Shown: positions 52,083 to 61,200, counted from the stretch's first letter. The stretch: 64,000 bases of DNA from Argyresthia goedartella (GCA_949825045.1 OX463809.1:833501-897500), one strand, 5' to 3'. Program-made: numbers and translations. The notes: generated from the sequence alone by a model not told the origin.

Positions 52083-52267
52083 ATTTACGATCACCGCAGT
52101 TTCATTTCAATCAGGTTTACTGTAATGCTTCTACGGCACATAGGGTTCAGACTATGTAAAAATCACTATGGATAATATCGCAACTAGAACTGAATGAATT
52201 ACAATAAAAATTGTGGGTTTAATAAAAACTTCTAGAAGCGGTTCACGCCAGCTGCTTCTCACCCTGC

Positions 52268-52625
52268 TATAGTTTCTAGAAAGGCCAGATATATGTCCAG
52301 CGAAATGTATGGAAGCCTACATTTCACTGACCAACTCATTACGTAAGGACACTAAAAATCTGTTTATCAGCCTGCGAAGTCCATTCGCAGCCGTTACCCC
52401 TCAGACCTTAAGTCTGTGGATCAAGGACACGCTGAGGTATAGCGGTGTGGACGTGGAGCAGTTCGGCGCTCACAGCGCGCGCCACGCCACCACCTCGGCT
52501 GTGCGCCGCGCAGGTGTCTCCATTGACACCATTAAGAAAACTGCAGGTTGGACTGGAACGTCAAATACCTTTTTCAAATTTTACATTAGACCTCTTTGTG
52601 ATTATAAAGGTATGTACAACTAATG
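52268..52625 (+). pseudogene. DIRS tyrosine recombinase, catalytic C-terminal part
   Basis: An open frame of about 104 codons from 52309. 'TPQTLSLWIKDTLRYSGVDV' is followed by the catalytic 'FGAHSARHATTSAVRRAGVS' (HxxR), 'IDTIKKTAGWTGTSNTFFKF' (Trp/His position) and the nucleophile Tyr in 'FFKFYIRPL'. The Arg I block is lost in the interruption between 47708 and 52268. Established DIRS biology uses this enzyme, rather than an integrase, to insert a circular intermediate. Confidence 0.8.
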
Positions 52626-52864
52626 ATGGGTTTTTCACAAGCAATAATCAACAAAATTTCCGAAAATTAATTGGCTTAAATTAAACAACATATTCTTTTA
52701 CTTAGTTATCTGAAGTAGTAAATTAATTATGAATAAATGCATTAGAGATATATTAATTTACCATAGTGGTTATCTGTTAAATGTAAAATAAGCATTTAGT
52801 TTATTTACCATAAAATAAATAATTTGTAAAAACATTTTTCTTCTAGTATAATTCTATAAAAATC

Positions 52865-53138
52865 TACAAGTGTTTTAAGCTAATCCTGAGGAAGAAGATG
52901 AGTATAATTAGTGATTAAACAAACTTACCTGTACGTGAAGTTCTATCCTAATTATACGAAGACTTCTTCCGAGGGATTAGCATCCCTCCCACCCTTACCG
53001 TTGGTTAACCCTATGAAGTAAACATTTTTTTTAAACCGGCATTAACTAACTCTGAACTAAATGACAGGTCAAAGGATAGTCTTTGGTATAATTAGGATAG
53101 AACTTCACGTACAGGTAAGTTTTTTTTATCACTAATAA
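52865..53138. repeat. DIRS right terminal repeat with perfect 36-bp inverted arms
   Basis: 52921-52956 and 53087-53122 are exact inverted copies (36 bp), extended imperfectly outward (ATTAGTGAT..). 52865-52908 is the inverted counterpart of the left end at 26752-26795, and 53060-53087 of 26878-26905. GAAGAAG and CTTCTTCC blocks near 52893 and 52966 add another inverted level. This nested complementarity fits DIRS terminal plus internal complementary regions. Confidence 0.65.
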
Positions 53139-53270
53139 TGTGTAGCTAACAATAGTGCTCCAGGTATATAAATAGGGATTGTTTTTATTTACTCAGTATA
53201 GTTATGGATCCAGGCCTAGTATTATGCAAAAATAATTAACATTTATTTGTTATTTTTAATTAAAATCAAT

Positions 53271-53619
53271 TAAACTGGACCTGACAACTTCTAGACCACG
53301 CAACATCCTTCTAACTCTGCCTTCGCCGCGCTACCGGGATCACTTGCTGTCCGCAGTTCACCGCTACAAAAAAGGCTAACCAGACCAACAAACTGAACTC
53401 GCAGTCAATCGACATCGCTGGCGAGAGGTCGCCGGTCTTCGTCGTGGAGCACCTGTCGCCGGAGACCAAGGCCCTCCAGGCTGAGGCAAGAAAGATTGCC
53501 AAGGAGAAGAACTATATGCTCGTTTGGGTAAAGCACGGGAAAGTATTCGTGAGAAAATGTGAAAATGCCAAAGCAATAATAGTGAAAAACGAACAGTCAT
53601 TGAAACTCATAGTGTAAAA
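53271..53619 (+). pseudogene. LINE ORF1 C-terminal (FP-like) part
   Basis: 'SQSIDIAGERSPVFVVEHLS' and 'YMLVWVKHGKVFVRKCENAK' match the end of the ORF1 at 44194-45264. Upstream frames also give 'RPRNILLTLPS'. A frameshift occurs near 53370; 5' truncated. Confidence 0.72.
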
Positions 53620-53639
53620 ATTTGTCCTCATTGACAAAG

Positions 53640-53712
53640 AAATAAATATAAAATAAGTAGACTTACTTAAATAAATATAAAATAAGTAGACTTACTTATT
53701 TTATATTTATTT
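53640..53712. repeat. 29-bp direct duplication followed by inverted copy
   Basis: Units 53640-53668 and 53669-53697 are direct copies. 53669-53688 pairs perfectly with 53693-53712 around a 4-base GACT loop. Confidence 0.9.
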
Positions 53713-53764
53713 CTTTTTTGATTAGAAGTACATTTTCAGATTTAGGATCCGATTCCATATCTTA

Positions 53765-54506
53765 AACATTTATTATCAAAATGTTAATAGGATAAGGTCG
53801 AAGACGTATTTAAAGGTATTTTAGCTGAAGATTACGATATCATTTGTTTTACCGAGACTAACTTTAATAGCGGCGTTCAGAGTAGCGAAGTGGTTGATAG
53901 ACGCTACAACGTATTTAGGCGGGACAGAGAGAGCAGCCATAGTCACAAGGGCGATGGTGGAGGAGTCTTAGTTGCGGTTAAGAACTCTATTCGCGTGGGA
54001 CGCAGGCCGGACTGGGAATTAGACGCCGAAAATTTGTGGCTGACGGTATACTTGAAGTCCACAATCATTCATCTAGGTCTCGTTTACTTACCTGGTAGTA
54101 TAATTTTCGAAACGATGGAATCATTTTTTGAGCGGTGTTATGATATTCTTATGAACACAAATGAGAAATTTATTATCTTAGGTGACTTCAATATGCCTAA
54201 TGTCGCATGGCAAACCATACCAGATACCAGAAACTTATCAGCCTCTGTAAGAGATCATTTCGTCTATCGTTTCTAATTAGAAACGATAGACGAAATGATC
54301 TCTTTTTTTATCTAATCTCACTTGGTAGCCTTAATCAACTTAGCTCTTTTGCTAAGGCTGACGGCAATATTTTCAATCTTTTTCTAGTTAGAAATAGATT
54401 AGTTAATCTAGCCGATATTAAGCTTTCCCCTTGTGATCCCATAAGCAAGCAAGATAGGTTTCACCCACCATTTGTGGCAGATATTCCTCACAGCACAAAT
54501 CGTTAA
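53765..54506 (+). pseudogene. LINE ORF2 endonuclease remnant
   Basis: 'YDIICFTETNFNSGVQSSEV' (after a frameshift near 53805), 'YNVFRRDRESSHSHKGDGGG', 'HLGLVYLPGSI', 'FIILGDFNMPNVAW', then a 56-bp palindrome that adds a stop, and in another frame 'LFFYLISLGSLNQLSSFAKA' and 'KQDRFHPPFVADI'. It corresponds to the endonuclease at 43228-44130. Confidence 0.72.
54249..54304. repeat. 56-bp perfect palindrome in endonuclease remnant
   Basis: Arms 54249-54276 and 54277-54304 are exact reverse complements without spacer. The centre creates a TAA stop. Compared with the sister copy the right arm looks like added sequence. Confidence 0.95.
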
Positions 54507-54659
54507 ATTTTACATAATAAAAATAACAAAATACTGAACTTTTATAAATGCAACTATCACAAATGTAGATCCGAAATAAAAGATTTTCCATGGGATAATG
54601 AGTTATCGAAGTTAGAACGTAAAGTTTAAACCTTAAATTTAATAATATCTAAACATACA

Positions 54660-55510
54660 CCCTACAAGAAAAACGACTCTAATAAATACCCCATATGGTT
54701 CACTGATAGTTTAAAGCACACCTTGGCTGAAAAACACAAATTACATAGGAAATTCAAAATGTATAATAACCTCCGCGACTATGATACTTATGCATTACTA
54801 AGAGATCGCGTCAAGGTGATGCTTAATACCTGCTACAATATTTTATTTATTTTTTATATATTATTATATTTTATTGCAAGCGTTGAAGACTCCTTGTTGT
54901 CGGGTAATACTAAGCTCCTTTGGTCATTTGTTAAAAATAAGCGACATACAGATACGATCCCTCAAAAAATGCACTATAAGAATGACTCAACATCTGAACC
55001 TACCGAGATATGTCAGCTCTTTTTCAGATTCTTTGATTCAGTTTTTGAAAGCTGGATTGACAATGTACCCAACCCTGAAGATTGTAATCCCCACAGTGAA
55101 GCATTGCACGATATACAATTATCTCATAAAGAAATACTGACGAAACTCAAGTCGGACCGGATGGGTTACCTGCACGATTTTTGAAGCTGTGTTCGGAAGA
55201 GCTAGTCACTCCCTTATTCATAATCTATAACAAGTCACTCGATTTTGGCATATTTCCCGATATTTGGAAAATGGCCTACATCGTGCCGATGTAGGCCTTT
55301 TTCCATCCATTTCCATTCCATCGGAAAGGTGAGGCCCACAATTGTAGTAACTATAGGCCAATTAGTATTTTCTCGTGTTTAGCTAAGCTTTTTGAGACCC
55401 TAGTGTATGACTACATATATGCTCACGCTAAACTCATAATAACCTCTGTTCAGCATGGATTCGTGAAATCAAAATCTACAACCACGAATTTATTAGAATA
55501 GGTACTTGCA
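54660..55510 (+). pseudogene. LINE ORF2 linker and RT N-terminal remnant
   Basis: 'LAEKHKLHRKFKMYNNLRDY' and 'SVEDSLLSGNTKLLWSFVKN' precede 'DGLPARFLKLCSEEL'-like sequence in a shifted frame, then 'IFPDIWKMAYIVP', a hairpin insertion, and 'NCSNYRPISIFSCLAKLFET' with 'VQHGFVKSKSTTTNLLE'. Stops and shifts are frequent. It ends at about 55510 before the catalytic core. Confidence 0.68.
55273..55297. repeat. Hairpin with 11-bp arms and 3-base loop
   Basis: 55273-55283 pairs with 55287-55297 around TGC, inside the RT remnant. The following T/C-rich 25 bp are absent from the expected coding sequence. Confidence 0.85.
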
Positions 55511-55676
55511 TTACATTCACAACTCATTTAACAGAAAATTACCAGTCCACAGTATTAGTCCTGCCATAAATTCTGTCCCTACTTAAAATATTACTAGCTC
55601 AAAGTAAAACAAACAAATAGTTATAAAATATAGTTTGGTATTCTTTATTTCCTAATTAACTAAATAAAAAGGCAAT

Positions 55677-56283
55677 CTACTCAAAGTGACGACCTTTTGC
55701 CATCACACTCTTCTTCAATCGATCCGGCCACTCGTCTATCGCCGGCCGCACCGTTTTTAGAGGTATCGAAGCCGGCGCTGCCACCAAATCACAGTTTAGC
55801 GACTTGACATTCCGATGAGGTTTCGAGCAGGCCTTCTCTAAAACTGACCACAATCGGTAGTCCAAGGGGTTGAGGTCGGCACTTCCTGAGGGCCAACCTG
55901 CGTACGCGATAAACTCAAATTGTCCTTTAGCCACCGTTGAGTGGTTTATGCTTTGTGTGCCGGGGCTGAGTCTTGTTGAAAGGTCCAATGCAATTTGGAA
56001 AACAAAGTCCGAGTGAGTGGCTTCACAACGGGCTCAAAAATTTTGGTCTGGTAGTTGCCGCTTTCGTTTTTACGCCTTGCTGGCAAAAATGGAGCTTGGT
56101 AACACCCTCGTATGATACACCCTACCAAACCATGACTGATGCTGGATGATGGCCTCTTTCCACCTTAGCAACCTTCTGCGAAGCCTCCTGAGAGCTGTGA
56201 GCGTACACCCTGTCATTTTGATGGTTGTATTTCTCTTCAACGGTAAAGGGTAAACAAGATTCTTTGGTACCCACCCGTAGCGT
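55677..56283 (-). pseudogene. maT transposase, C-terminal part
   Basis: 'LHWTFQQDSAPAHKA' (second Asp) and 'ADLNPLDYRLWSVLEKACSK' (third Asp) in frames separated by a shift near 55960, ending 'RLKKSVMAKGRHFE' at 55677. Upstream 'NQTKIFEPVVKPL'-type sequence is partly preserved, while the first Asp block is frame-broken. Confidence 0.72.
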
Positions 56284-56287
56284 GCTT

Positions 56288-56698
56288 CTAAAACAGCTTT
56301 TTCGCTCTGGTCGCTCTTATGTTACGTAAAGCTACTGTCAAACGATGTCCTGTACTTCTTCGGTAAGCGGCAAGCTTAAGGTCCTGTTTGATGATGCAAG
56401 ACATGGTTCTAAGTGGAATTTTCATCTCCCTAGACAGGATTTTTTGCTTGCGAAGAGGATTTCTTCTGACTCGCTCAGCAACAGCTTTGATCGCCGCTGG
56501 CGTCCATGAATCATGAGGGCGGCCGCTTCTGGGTCTGTTATCGATAGAGGATATCTCGCTGAATCTTTTGATGGTATGATATACGAATTTGATAGTGATT
56601 CCTAGTGAACGTAACAGACTGAAGATCTGCACCGGCGTTTTGTTGCACTTGTGTAGAGCTATAACGGCGACTCGGTTTTCCTTCACACCCCACTCCAT
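56288..56698 (-). pseudogene. maT transposase, N-terminal DNA-binding part
   Basis: The ATG at 56698 opens 'MEWGVKENRVAVIALHKCNK', then 'IKFVYHTIKRFSEISSIDNR', 'GRPHDSWTPAAIKAVAERVR' and 'YRRSTGHRLTVALRNIRATR'. These are the paired helix-turn-helix segments of maT transposases, about half identical to the copy at 11949-12353. Confidence 0.82.
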
Positions 56699-56917
56699 GT
56701 CTTCTGCTTGGATTCATGTCGTCAAGTGAGGTCTTACGTAGTAAATTAGGTTTTTGAAGTGAGGCTTTCCTAGAAGACAATAACATATCAAAGCAGTATA
56801 ATATTTATTTATGCAATTATTTACACTGAAACTGACATCCTCAATAACAAAAAAAATACGTTTCGTAAAAATGCATTTAAATATCAATTATAAATTATAA
56901 AATGTCAAAACTTAAAA

Positions 56918-58294
56918 TTAACCGAACAAACCGCCCCGTGACATTTCCGTGCTAAAGGTTCCAATAACGCTGGCAGTATTTCCGCGCTGAACAGCCAGTG
57001 ATATCCTCTGCATAAGAAATTCCCTAGAGTGGTAGTTGAAACCTTTGTCCCTAAGGCGGCGTCCCAACTCTCTTATAAACAGTTTACCCTGCGCCCCCCA
57101 TACCCCAGTCGTCTCGACCGCCAGCGGAACAAAAATGTAGGCCGACGTGAGAGCGGCATATTTGAGACACTTCTGTCTAGCGGCAGATTCGGCCGCGGCA
57201 CCAGCGGTAGCCGCAGTCGACGCTACATGGGAGGCTGCGAAGGTACAGACACAAGTTGCGTCCCACAAAAGAGAGCGCCCTCTCTCCCAAGGAACCAAGG
57301 TCAGGCCGTCAGGGCGCTTCCCATCCGAACGGCACAACCCTGGCGGCTCCAGCACACTCGGAGCGTTAGTCGAAACTAACGCCCTACGGATAATGTCATT
57401 GATTGCGTGGTGCCGCGAAAACCTGCCAGCGCTCCTAACACAATGTAGGCCATGGCGGCTCAACTCGCCCACCCATGCCCCACAAACACATCGATGCGGC
57501 TGGCAGATAGTGCAACCCAAACGCAAGGCGACTGCCTCATCATCATTATCAGAATCATTATCTAAGAGTGTGTCTAGCTGTGGAGAAGGTAATGCGTGCA
57601 GCCACAGACCCGGTTCGGTCTGAGAATCCGCACGCAACCGCGCCAAGTCCGGTCCCACAGACTGAGTAATCAGGTCATCGCGAGTGACCTCGTACATGAC
57701 CTCGTCCCAAGAACGCTGACTATTCAGCCTTTCTGGCAGATCACGCCCAGAACAACGAGCTCTCCATAAGCCCTCCGCCTCCTCCGTAAATGGGATGCGA
57801 AACCCATCACCATGAATACCCAAGATATGAGTGACGAGATCCACAACACCATACGAAGTAACCAAAAAGGCTGGAAGCTGGGTATCCTGTAAGCGCCGCA
57901 CTCCTAAACCCCCATGCCGGACAGGCAGCGCAGCCTGCATCCACTGAGACGAGGACATTTCCACATTTATGATGCACTCCAGTAAATCCTTTAGAACTGC
58001 ATCATAACTAAAAGTTGCCTGCCTATGCAACCAAACCGGGGCAGTCCGAATTGAATAAGTTAGTCTAGGCAAAGACAGACAACCTTTTAAAACTGTTAAG
58101 GCAACATGTGCGGAGATCTGCTTTAGACGTTGTTGTTGTTGTTTGGATGCCGCGAGGATATCAATCTTTGACTGAATAACTCCAGGGATTCCCTCCGGGA
58201 AAATCGGGGCTCCCAGAAGTGTGAAATCTACCCTGCCCACATGGACAATTCCCGGCACAACCAAGTTTATATCGGCGCACGACTCCTGTGTCAA
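56918..58294 (-). pseudogene. Retroelement C-terminus: RT thumb, zinc knuckle, restriction-like nuclease
   Basis: 458 codons without a stop. Residues 1-160 are the RT connection and thumb ('VDFLLGAPIF'-like, 'ALPVRHGGLGVRRLQDTQLP'). A Cys/His cluster follows: 'CTICQPHRCVCGAWVGELSR' then 'HGLHC'. The nuclease core is 'RFSRHHAINDIIRRAL', 'GKRPDGLTLVPW' and 'SLLWDATCVCTFAASHV', which reads as a PD...D/ExK-type site, then 'YAALTSAYIFVPLAVETTGV'. Such a domain nicks the target site in R2/NeSL-like elements. It continues from the RT frame by a shift near 58290. Confidence 0.72.
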
Positions 58295-58784
58295 TACACC
58301 TCACACTTCTGAGTATTCCTATGTCGCCGAACGCCTGACTAAGCCTTCTCAAATCCTCCACAACCTCCTCCGGACTACCACCGATCGTGCCATCGTCCAG
58401 ATACCACACATTCAGTGGGGAGCGCCTCTGCAAGGCCACAGCTTCCTGAATTGCCAAGCTGAAAAGCATAGGGCCCAAAGGATCACCCTGCTGTACTTCG
58501 ACACGGGACTGCACCAAGTTCTCACCAAAAAATAAATTACTTGGGTCACTGTAGCACTGATGCAGGAAAGGGTACAAAGTAGGACAACAAGACAACACCT
58601 TCCCCAAGATGACATCCCGCTCAACAGTATTAAAAGCGTTTTTTATGTCCACTTTAACAATGATGTCATCTGTTGTGTCCCTACTCATGGCAAAAGACCG
58701 CGTGGCATGAATAGCAGCCTCACAACCAAGAGCTATACCAAACCCTAACTGCACAGGTTGAAGCCATAGCTTCCCTCGCCGCAC
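58161..58784 (-). pseudogene. Retroelement RT catalytic core
   Basis: 'KLWLQPVQLGFGIALGCEAA', 'IIVKVDIKNAFNTVERDVIL' (first catalytic Asp), 'VEVQQGDPLGPMLFSLAIQE' and the 'NVWYLDDGTIGG' box (YLDD). The frame is shifted against both neighbours, near 58780 and 58290. Confidence 0.82.
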
Positions 58785-59726
58785 TACAGCACATTTTTGC
58801 CACCAAACGGCGAATTACGCTCCCCACGGCAATGGGACGAATTCCCTCGTCCTTCTTCTTTAATGCACATAGAGCGGCTCCGTATAGAAAAAGGCAAACC
58901 TCCCTATTAATCATGCCATTTAACATAAAGTTTGCCAGGTTACATAATGAACCCAGCAGGGCCACCCCGCCATCACCTGCCCCCAAAGAGGTCAACTCCT
59001 TAAGGTGTTCTGAGCGCAGGCCATCCAAACCTCCAGCGGAGCCGTTCTTAAAAGTGGTTAAAGCCTGCGCTACGTCTTCTTCCTCCACGGACAGGCACTC
59101 CGACGAAATATCTGGCTCCGGAGGAGAGTCTAAAGGACGGCTGGGAGAAGGATGTTTGTCTCGCAAGGCGTACAAGGTCTCAAAATTATCGTCCGCGATG
59201 GTGCAGTCTGACAATAAAACCCTTACCGCGCCACTGAGGTCACCATCATGCACCTTCGATTCAACGATCCTAAAAAGTGACCTCTGACTAAAGGAAACTC
59301 CCCCAGGGGCTAAAAGTGACGGTAGCGATTCACCCGGACTTCCATTTGTGACATTTTCCTTCACCTTTGCGGAGAGTGAACGACTGCGGTCCTCCGATGA
59401 GGGAACCCTAGGCGCTGTATAGGAAAATATCAGAAGGCTATACCAATCCAATAGGTCATTGGACTGGATGAAACGCTCAATAACCTGCGACAACTTCGAC
59501 GCAGCAATGTATCTAGCGCCTTCGGTATGTGCTTAAGCACCCTTACATTTTTTCTGAAATTTGACAAACGGTCCAACGAAGGTGGTGGCGCAACTACCCC
59601 CGGAGCATCCCGAACTGGCAACCGCGCGGTACGCGGCTGGCTACTCCCGTGGATGCGTTTAATGTTCACGTTCAAGCCACGTGGAACCACATACTGCTTC
59701 AACGAACCTGGGCAGTGGGGGCACAG
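58720..59726 (-). pseudogene. Retroelement N-terminal part: C2H2 finger and RT blocks 0-2
   Basis: The start is lost. 'LCPHCPGSLKQYVVPRGLNV' with 'IKRIHG' is a C2H2 finger of the R2-like type (59726-59650). Following frames include 'NFRKNVRVLKHIPKA', then 'SSEDRSRSLSAKVKENVTNG', 'LTTFKNGSAGGLDGLRSEHL' (RT block 1) and 'GIRPIAVGSVIRRLVAKMCC' (block 2). Frame changes occur near 59450 and 58780. Confidence 0.7.
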
Positions 59727-59730
59727 AGCT

Positions 59731-59782
59731 GTTTATCTGCATTTATTATGAGTGCGCCCACTCATAATAAATGCAGATAAAC
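59731..59782. repeat. Hairpin with 24-bp perfect arms and 4-base loop
   Basis: 59731-59754 and 59759-59782 are exact inverted copies around CGCC. The left arm is the truncated 5' end of the retroelement, so the right arm may be a fold-back copy made at truncation. Confidence 0.95.
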
Positions 59783-60132
59783 ATAACAAAGTAAATATCA
59801 AAGATTATAAGTCAAATTACATTAAATTTAAATAAAAATACATCAAAAAATAAATATAATAAAAATGTCAAAGCAAAGCTTATGTCAAAGAAAATGTCGA
59901 CGTTCTTGAGCCAGAAAAACGAATTACAAACAGCACATATTACCGCAAGCATTGAGCTTTAAGTTACGTATTCTAAGATATCGGCATATTAGCAAATAGG
60001 CATAGTAATATTTAACAAACACAACAAACCTCACAGATACAACTTTGGACAAATACACAATTGTCTCATAAGTGGTATACACTATTCTTCGCTTGAACGA
60101 CGGGTGACGAATAGCGCGTGGGGGTGACTCAC
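59783..60132. other. AT-rich, nothing recognised
   Basis: No supported coding or repeat feature. If the exon at 60133-60226 is real, this would be its downstream intron. Confidence 0.3.
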
Positions 60133-60226
60133 CGCTGCCGCTGCTGGTTACCGCTGGCGTGGTGCTGCACGCGAAGTTGATGCTTAAAGTCGCCCGGCGG
60201 CCCGCCACCAGCTGATCCACGTTCAT
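60133..60226 (-). CDS. Possible first coding exon of an unidentified host gene
   Basis: The minus-strand ATG at 60226 opens 'MNVDQLVAGRRATLSINFAC', followed by a Ser/Thr/Gly stretch. The frame meets GTGAGT at 60132-60127, a strong 5' splice donor. The 94-bp island is GC-rich in an AT-rich setting. No second exon can be placed, and the downstream side is the retroelement region. This may be a real first exon, an exon remnant or chance. Confidence 0.3.
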
Positions 60227-60418
60227 ACCGCGTGAACAATAAATATATTCACATTTATTTCTGTGTTACAAAGTGCACCCCTGCTTATGATACCGGGATA
60301 ATTATATGCCTAATTTGATGAAGATTATGTTGTATTTAATGTGTACACGTTTCACTTGGTTAAACGTCCGTTTTTTTACGCTTAGCGAATATAAATGAGA
60401 GATGCGCTTACAGACGCT

Positions 60419-60460
60419 GTTTAACGGCCAAACGGCGCGTCTGCCGTTTGGCCGTTAAAC
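60419..60460. repeat. Hairpin with 18-bp perfect arms and 6-base loop
   Basis: 60419-60436 and 60443-60460 are exact inverted copies around GCGTCT. The flank AGACGC (60412-60417) is the complement of the loop. Confidence 0.95.
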
Positions 60461-60595
60461 ATATCAAATGACTTTGTTTTATATTGGGTCTAAAGTGTTT
60501 ACTTTTAGGTAAACAAAAAGGTAGTCAATTAAAAAGGAATCGAATTTTATATGTGAAGAATTCCTTTAGATACCCTAAAATGTTAGGTTCTTAAG

Positions 60596-60730
60596 TAAGT
60601 CATTGTTGTTGAAAACATCACAGAAAAGTTGCATATGAGGAGCGGCAACCTAACTGAAATCCCGAAGGTCGGGTTGGCCGGTCGAACGTGCCTAAACTGT
60701 TGAGTGATACCCCCCTGGTTACGCCCAGGA
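60596..60730. repeat. Dispersed repeat, second copy
   Basis: Shares two blocks with 12567-12790 (see that entry) but lacks the GC-rich insert. Confidence 0.6.
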
Positions 60731-60769
60731 TATACAATACTACTGTGCAAGAGTTCAATGTAGTTCATA

Positions 60770-61200
60770 CAAAGTCGAAATGATTCTATCCGAGGCCACA
60801 ATTCGCGACTGGTATAACTACTGCCGGGAAACAATAGTGGCGAATGAAAGAGACAACCAAGAAAACCACGAACAAATTGGTGGTCCCGGCAGAGTTGTCG
60901 AGATTGGTGAAAGCAAGTTTGGAAGGAGGACATATAACCGTGGCTGACAAGTGGAAGGCCATTGGGTGCTGGTAATGATCGATGAAACAACAAATGAACT
61001 CAGATTAGAAGTGTGAGGTGTGTGTGGGTGAGGTCGGCAGAAGTATTTATACCTATTATTAAAAAAAATGTGAAACCAGGCACAACAATCCAAACAGATT
61101 ACTGGATCGCCTATGATGCCCTGCCGACCCACGGCTAAATACACAGGAAATTAAACGGCGGAGTCAGGCGCCCCAAGTAGTTTCACAGAACCGAATTGGT
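60770..61200 (+). pseudogene. Merlin (IS1016-like) transposase remnant
   Basis: Frames on + give 'EATIRDWYNYCRETIVANER', 'IGGPGRVVEIGESKFGRRTY' and 'EGHWVLVMIDETTNELRLEV', then after shifts 'FIPIIKKNVKPGTTIQTDYW' and 'IAYDALPTHG'. This is the DDE core of Merlin transposases. The first catalytic Asp (normally VEIDESKF) is Gly here, and a stop follows NRG. Only the core is left; no terminal repeats are identified. Confidence 0.75.

Larger units (their letters stand above)
47709..52267 (-). mobile_element. Near full-length LINE, minus strand, carrying a SINE
   Basis: An AGTAAGTT-repeat tail at 47709-47728 marks the 3' end. ORF2 remnants extend from 47873 to 51100 and ORF1 from 51594 to 52082, with about 180 bp of leader up to 52267. 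A SINE (50698-50962) splits the endonuclease. Multiple stops and frameshifts. Confidence 0.8.
26752..53138 (+). mobile_element. DIRS-like tyrosine-recombinase retrotransposon, heavily interrupted
   Basis: Collinear fragments on + give gag (26964-27134, 27480-28165, 34039-34200), RT/RNase H (34200-34632, 34857-35790) and tyrosine recombinase (47306-47708, 52268-52625). At each break the coding sense resumes after a foreign insertion. Inverted matches link the two ends: 26752-26795 with 52865-52908 (39 of 44) and 26878-26905 with 53060-53087 (27 of 28), the second pair in permuted order, as expected for DIRS terminal and internal complementary repeats. Without insertions the element would be about 4-5 kb. 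The RT palm is missing. Confidence 0.75.
53271..55510 (+). mobile_element. LINE lacking both ends, three hairpin insertions
   Basis: ORF1 C-terminus, endonuclease and the first third of RT of the same family as 42429-45290, on +. It ends at about 55510 just after RT block 2. Contains inverted-repeat insertions at 53640-53712, 54249-54304 and 55273-55297. Confidence 0.72.
55546..56790 (-). mobile_element. maT (DD37D) transposon remnant
   Basis: The left inverted end (about 55546-55575, AGTCCTGCCATAAATTCTGTC) resembles the end of the 6.7-kb maT copy. Transposase fragments follow on minus: C-terminal 55677-56128 and N-terminal 56288-56698. The right inverted end is not seen, so it is probably truncated near 56790. 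Confidence 0.75.
56800..59754 (-). mobile_element. Retroelement with zinc finger, RT and restriction-like endonuclease
   Basis: Coding order on minus: C2H2 finger (about 59726-59660), RT (59493-58161) and a C-terminal PD-(D/E)XK-like nuclease (58294-56918). This is the R2/NeSL-type architecture, unlike the APE-type LINEs around it. Two frameshifts and 5' truncation at a hairpin (59731-59782). Confidence 0.7.
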
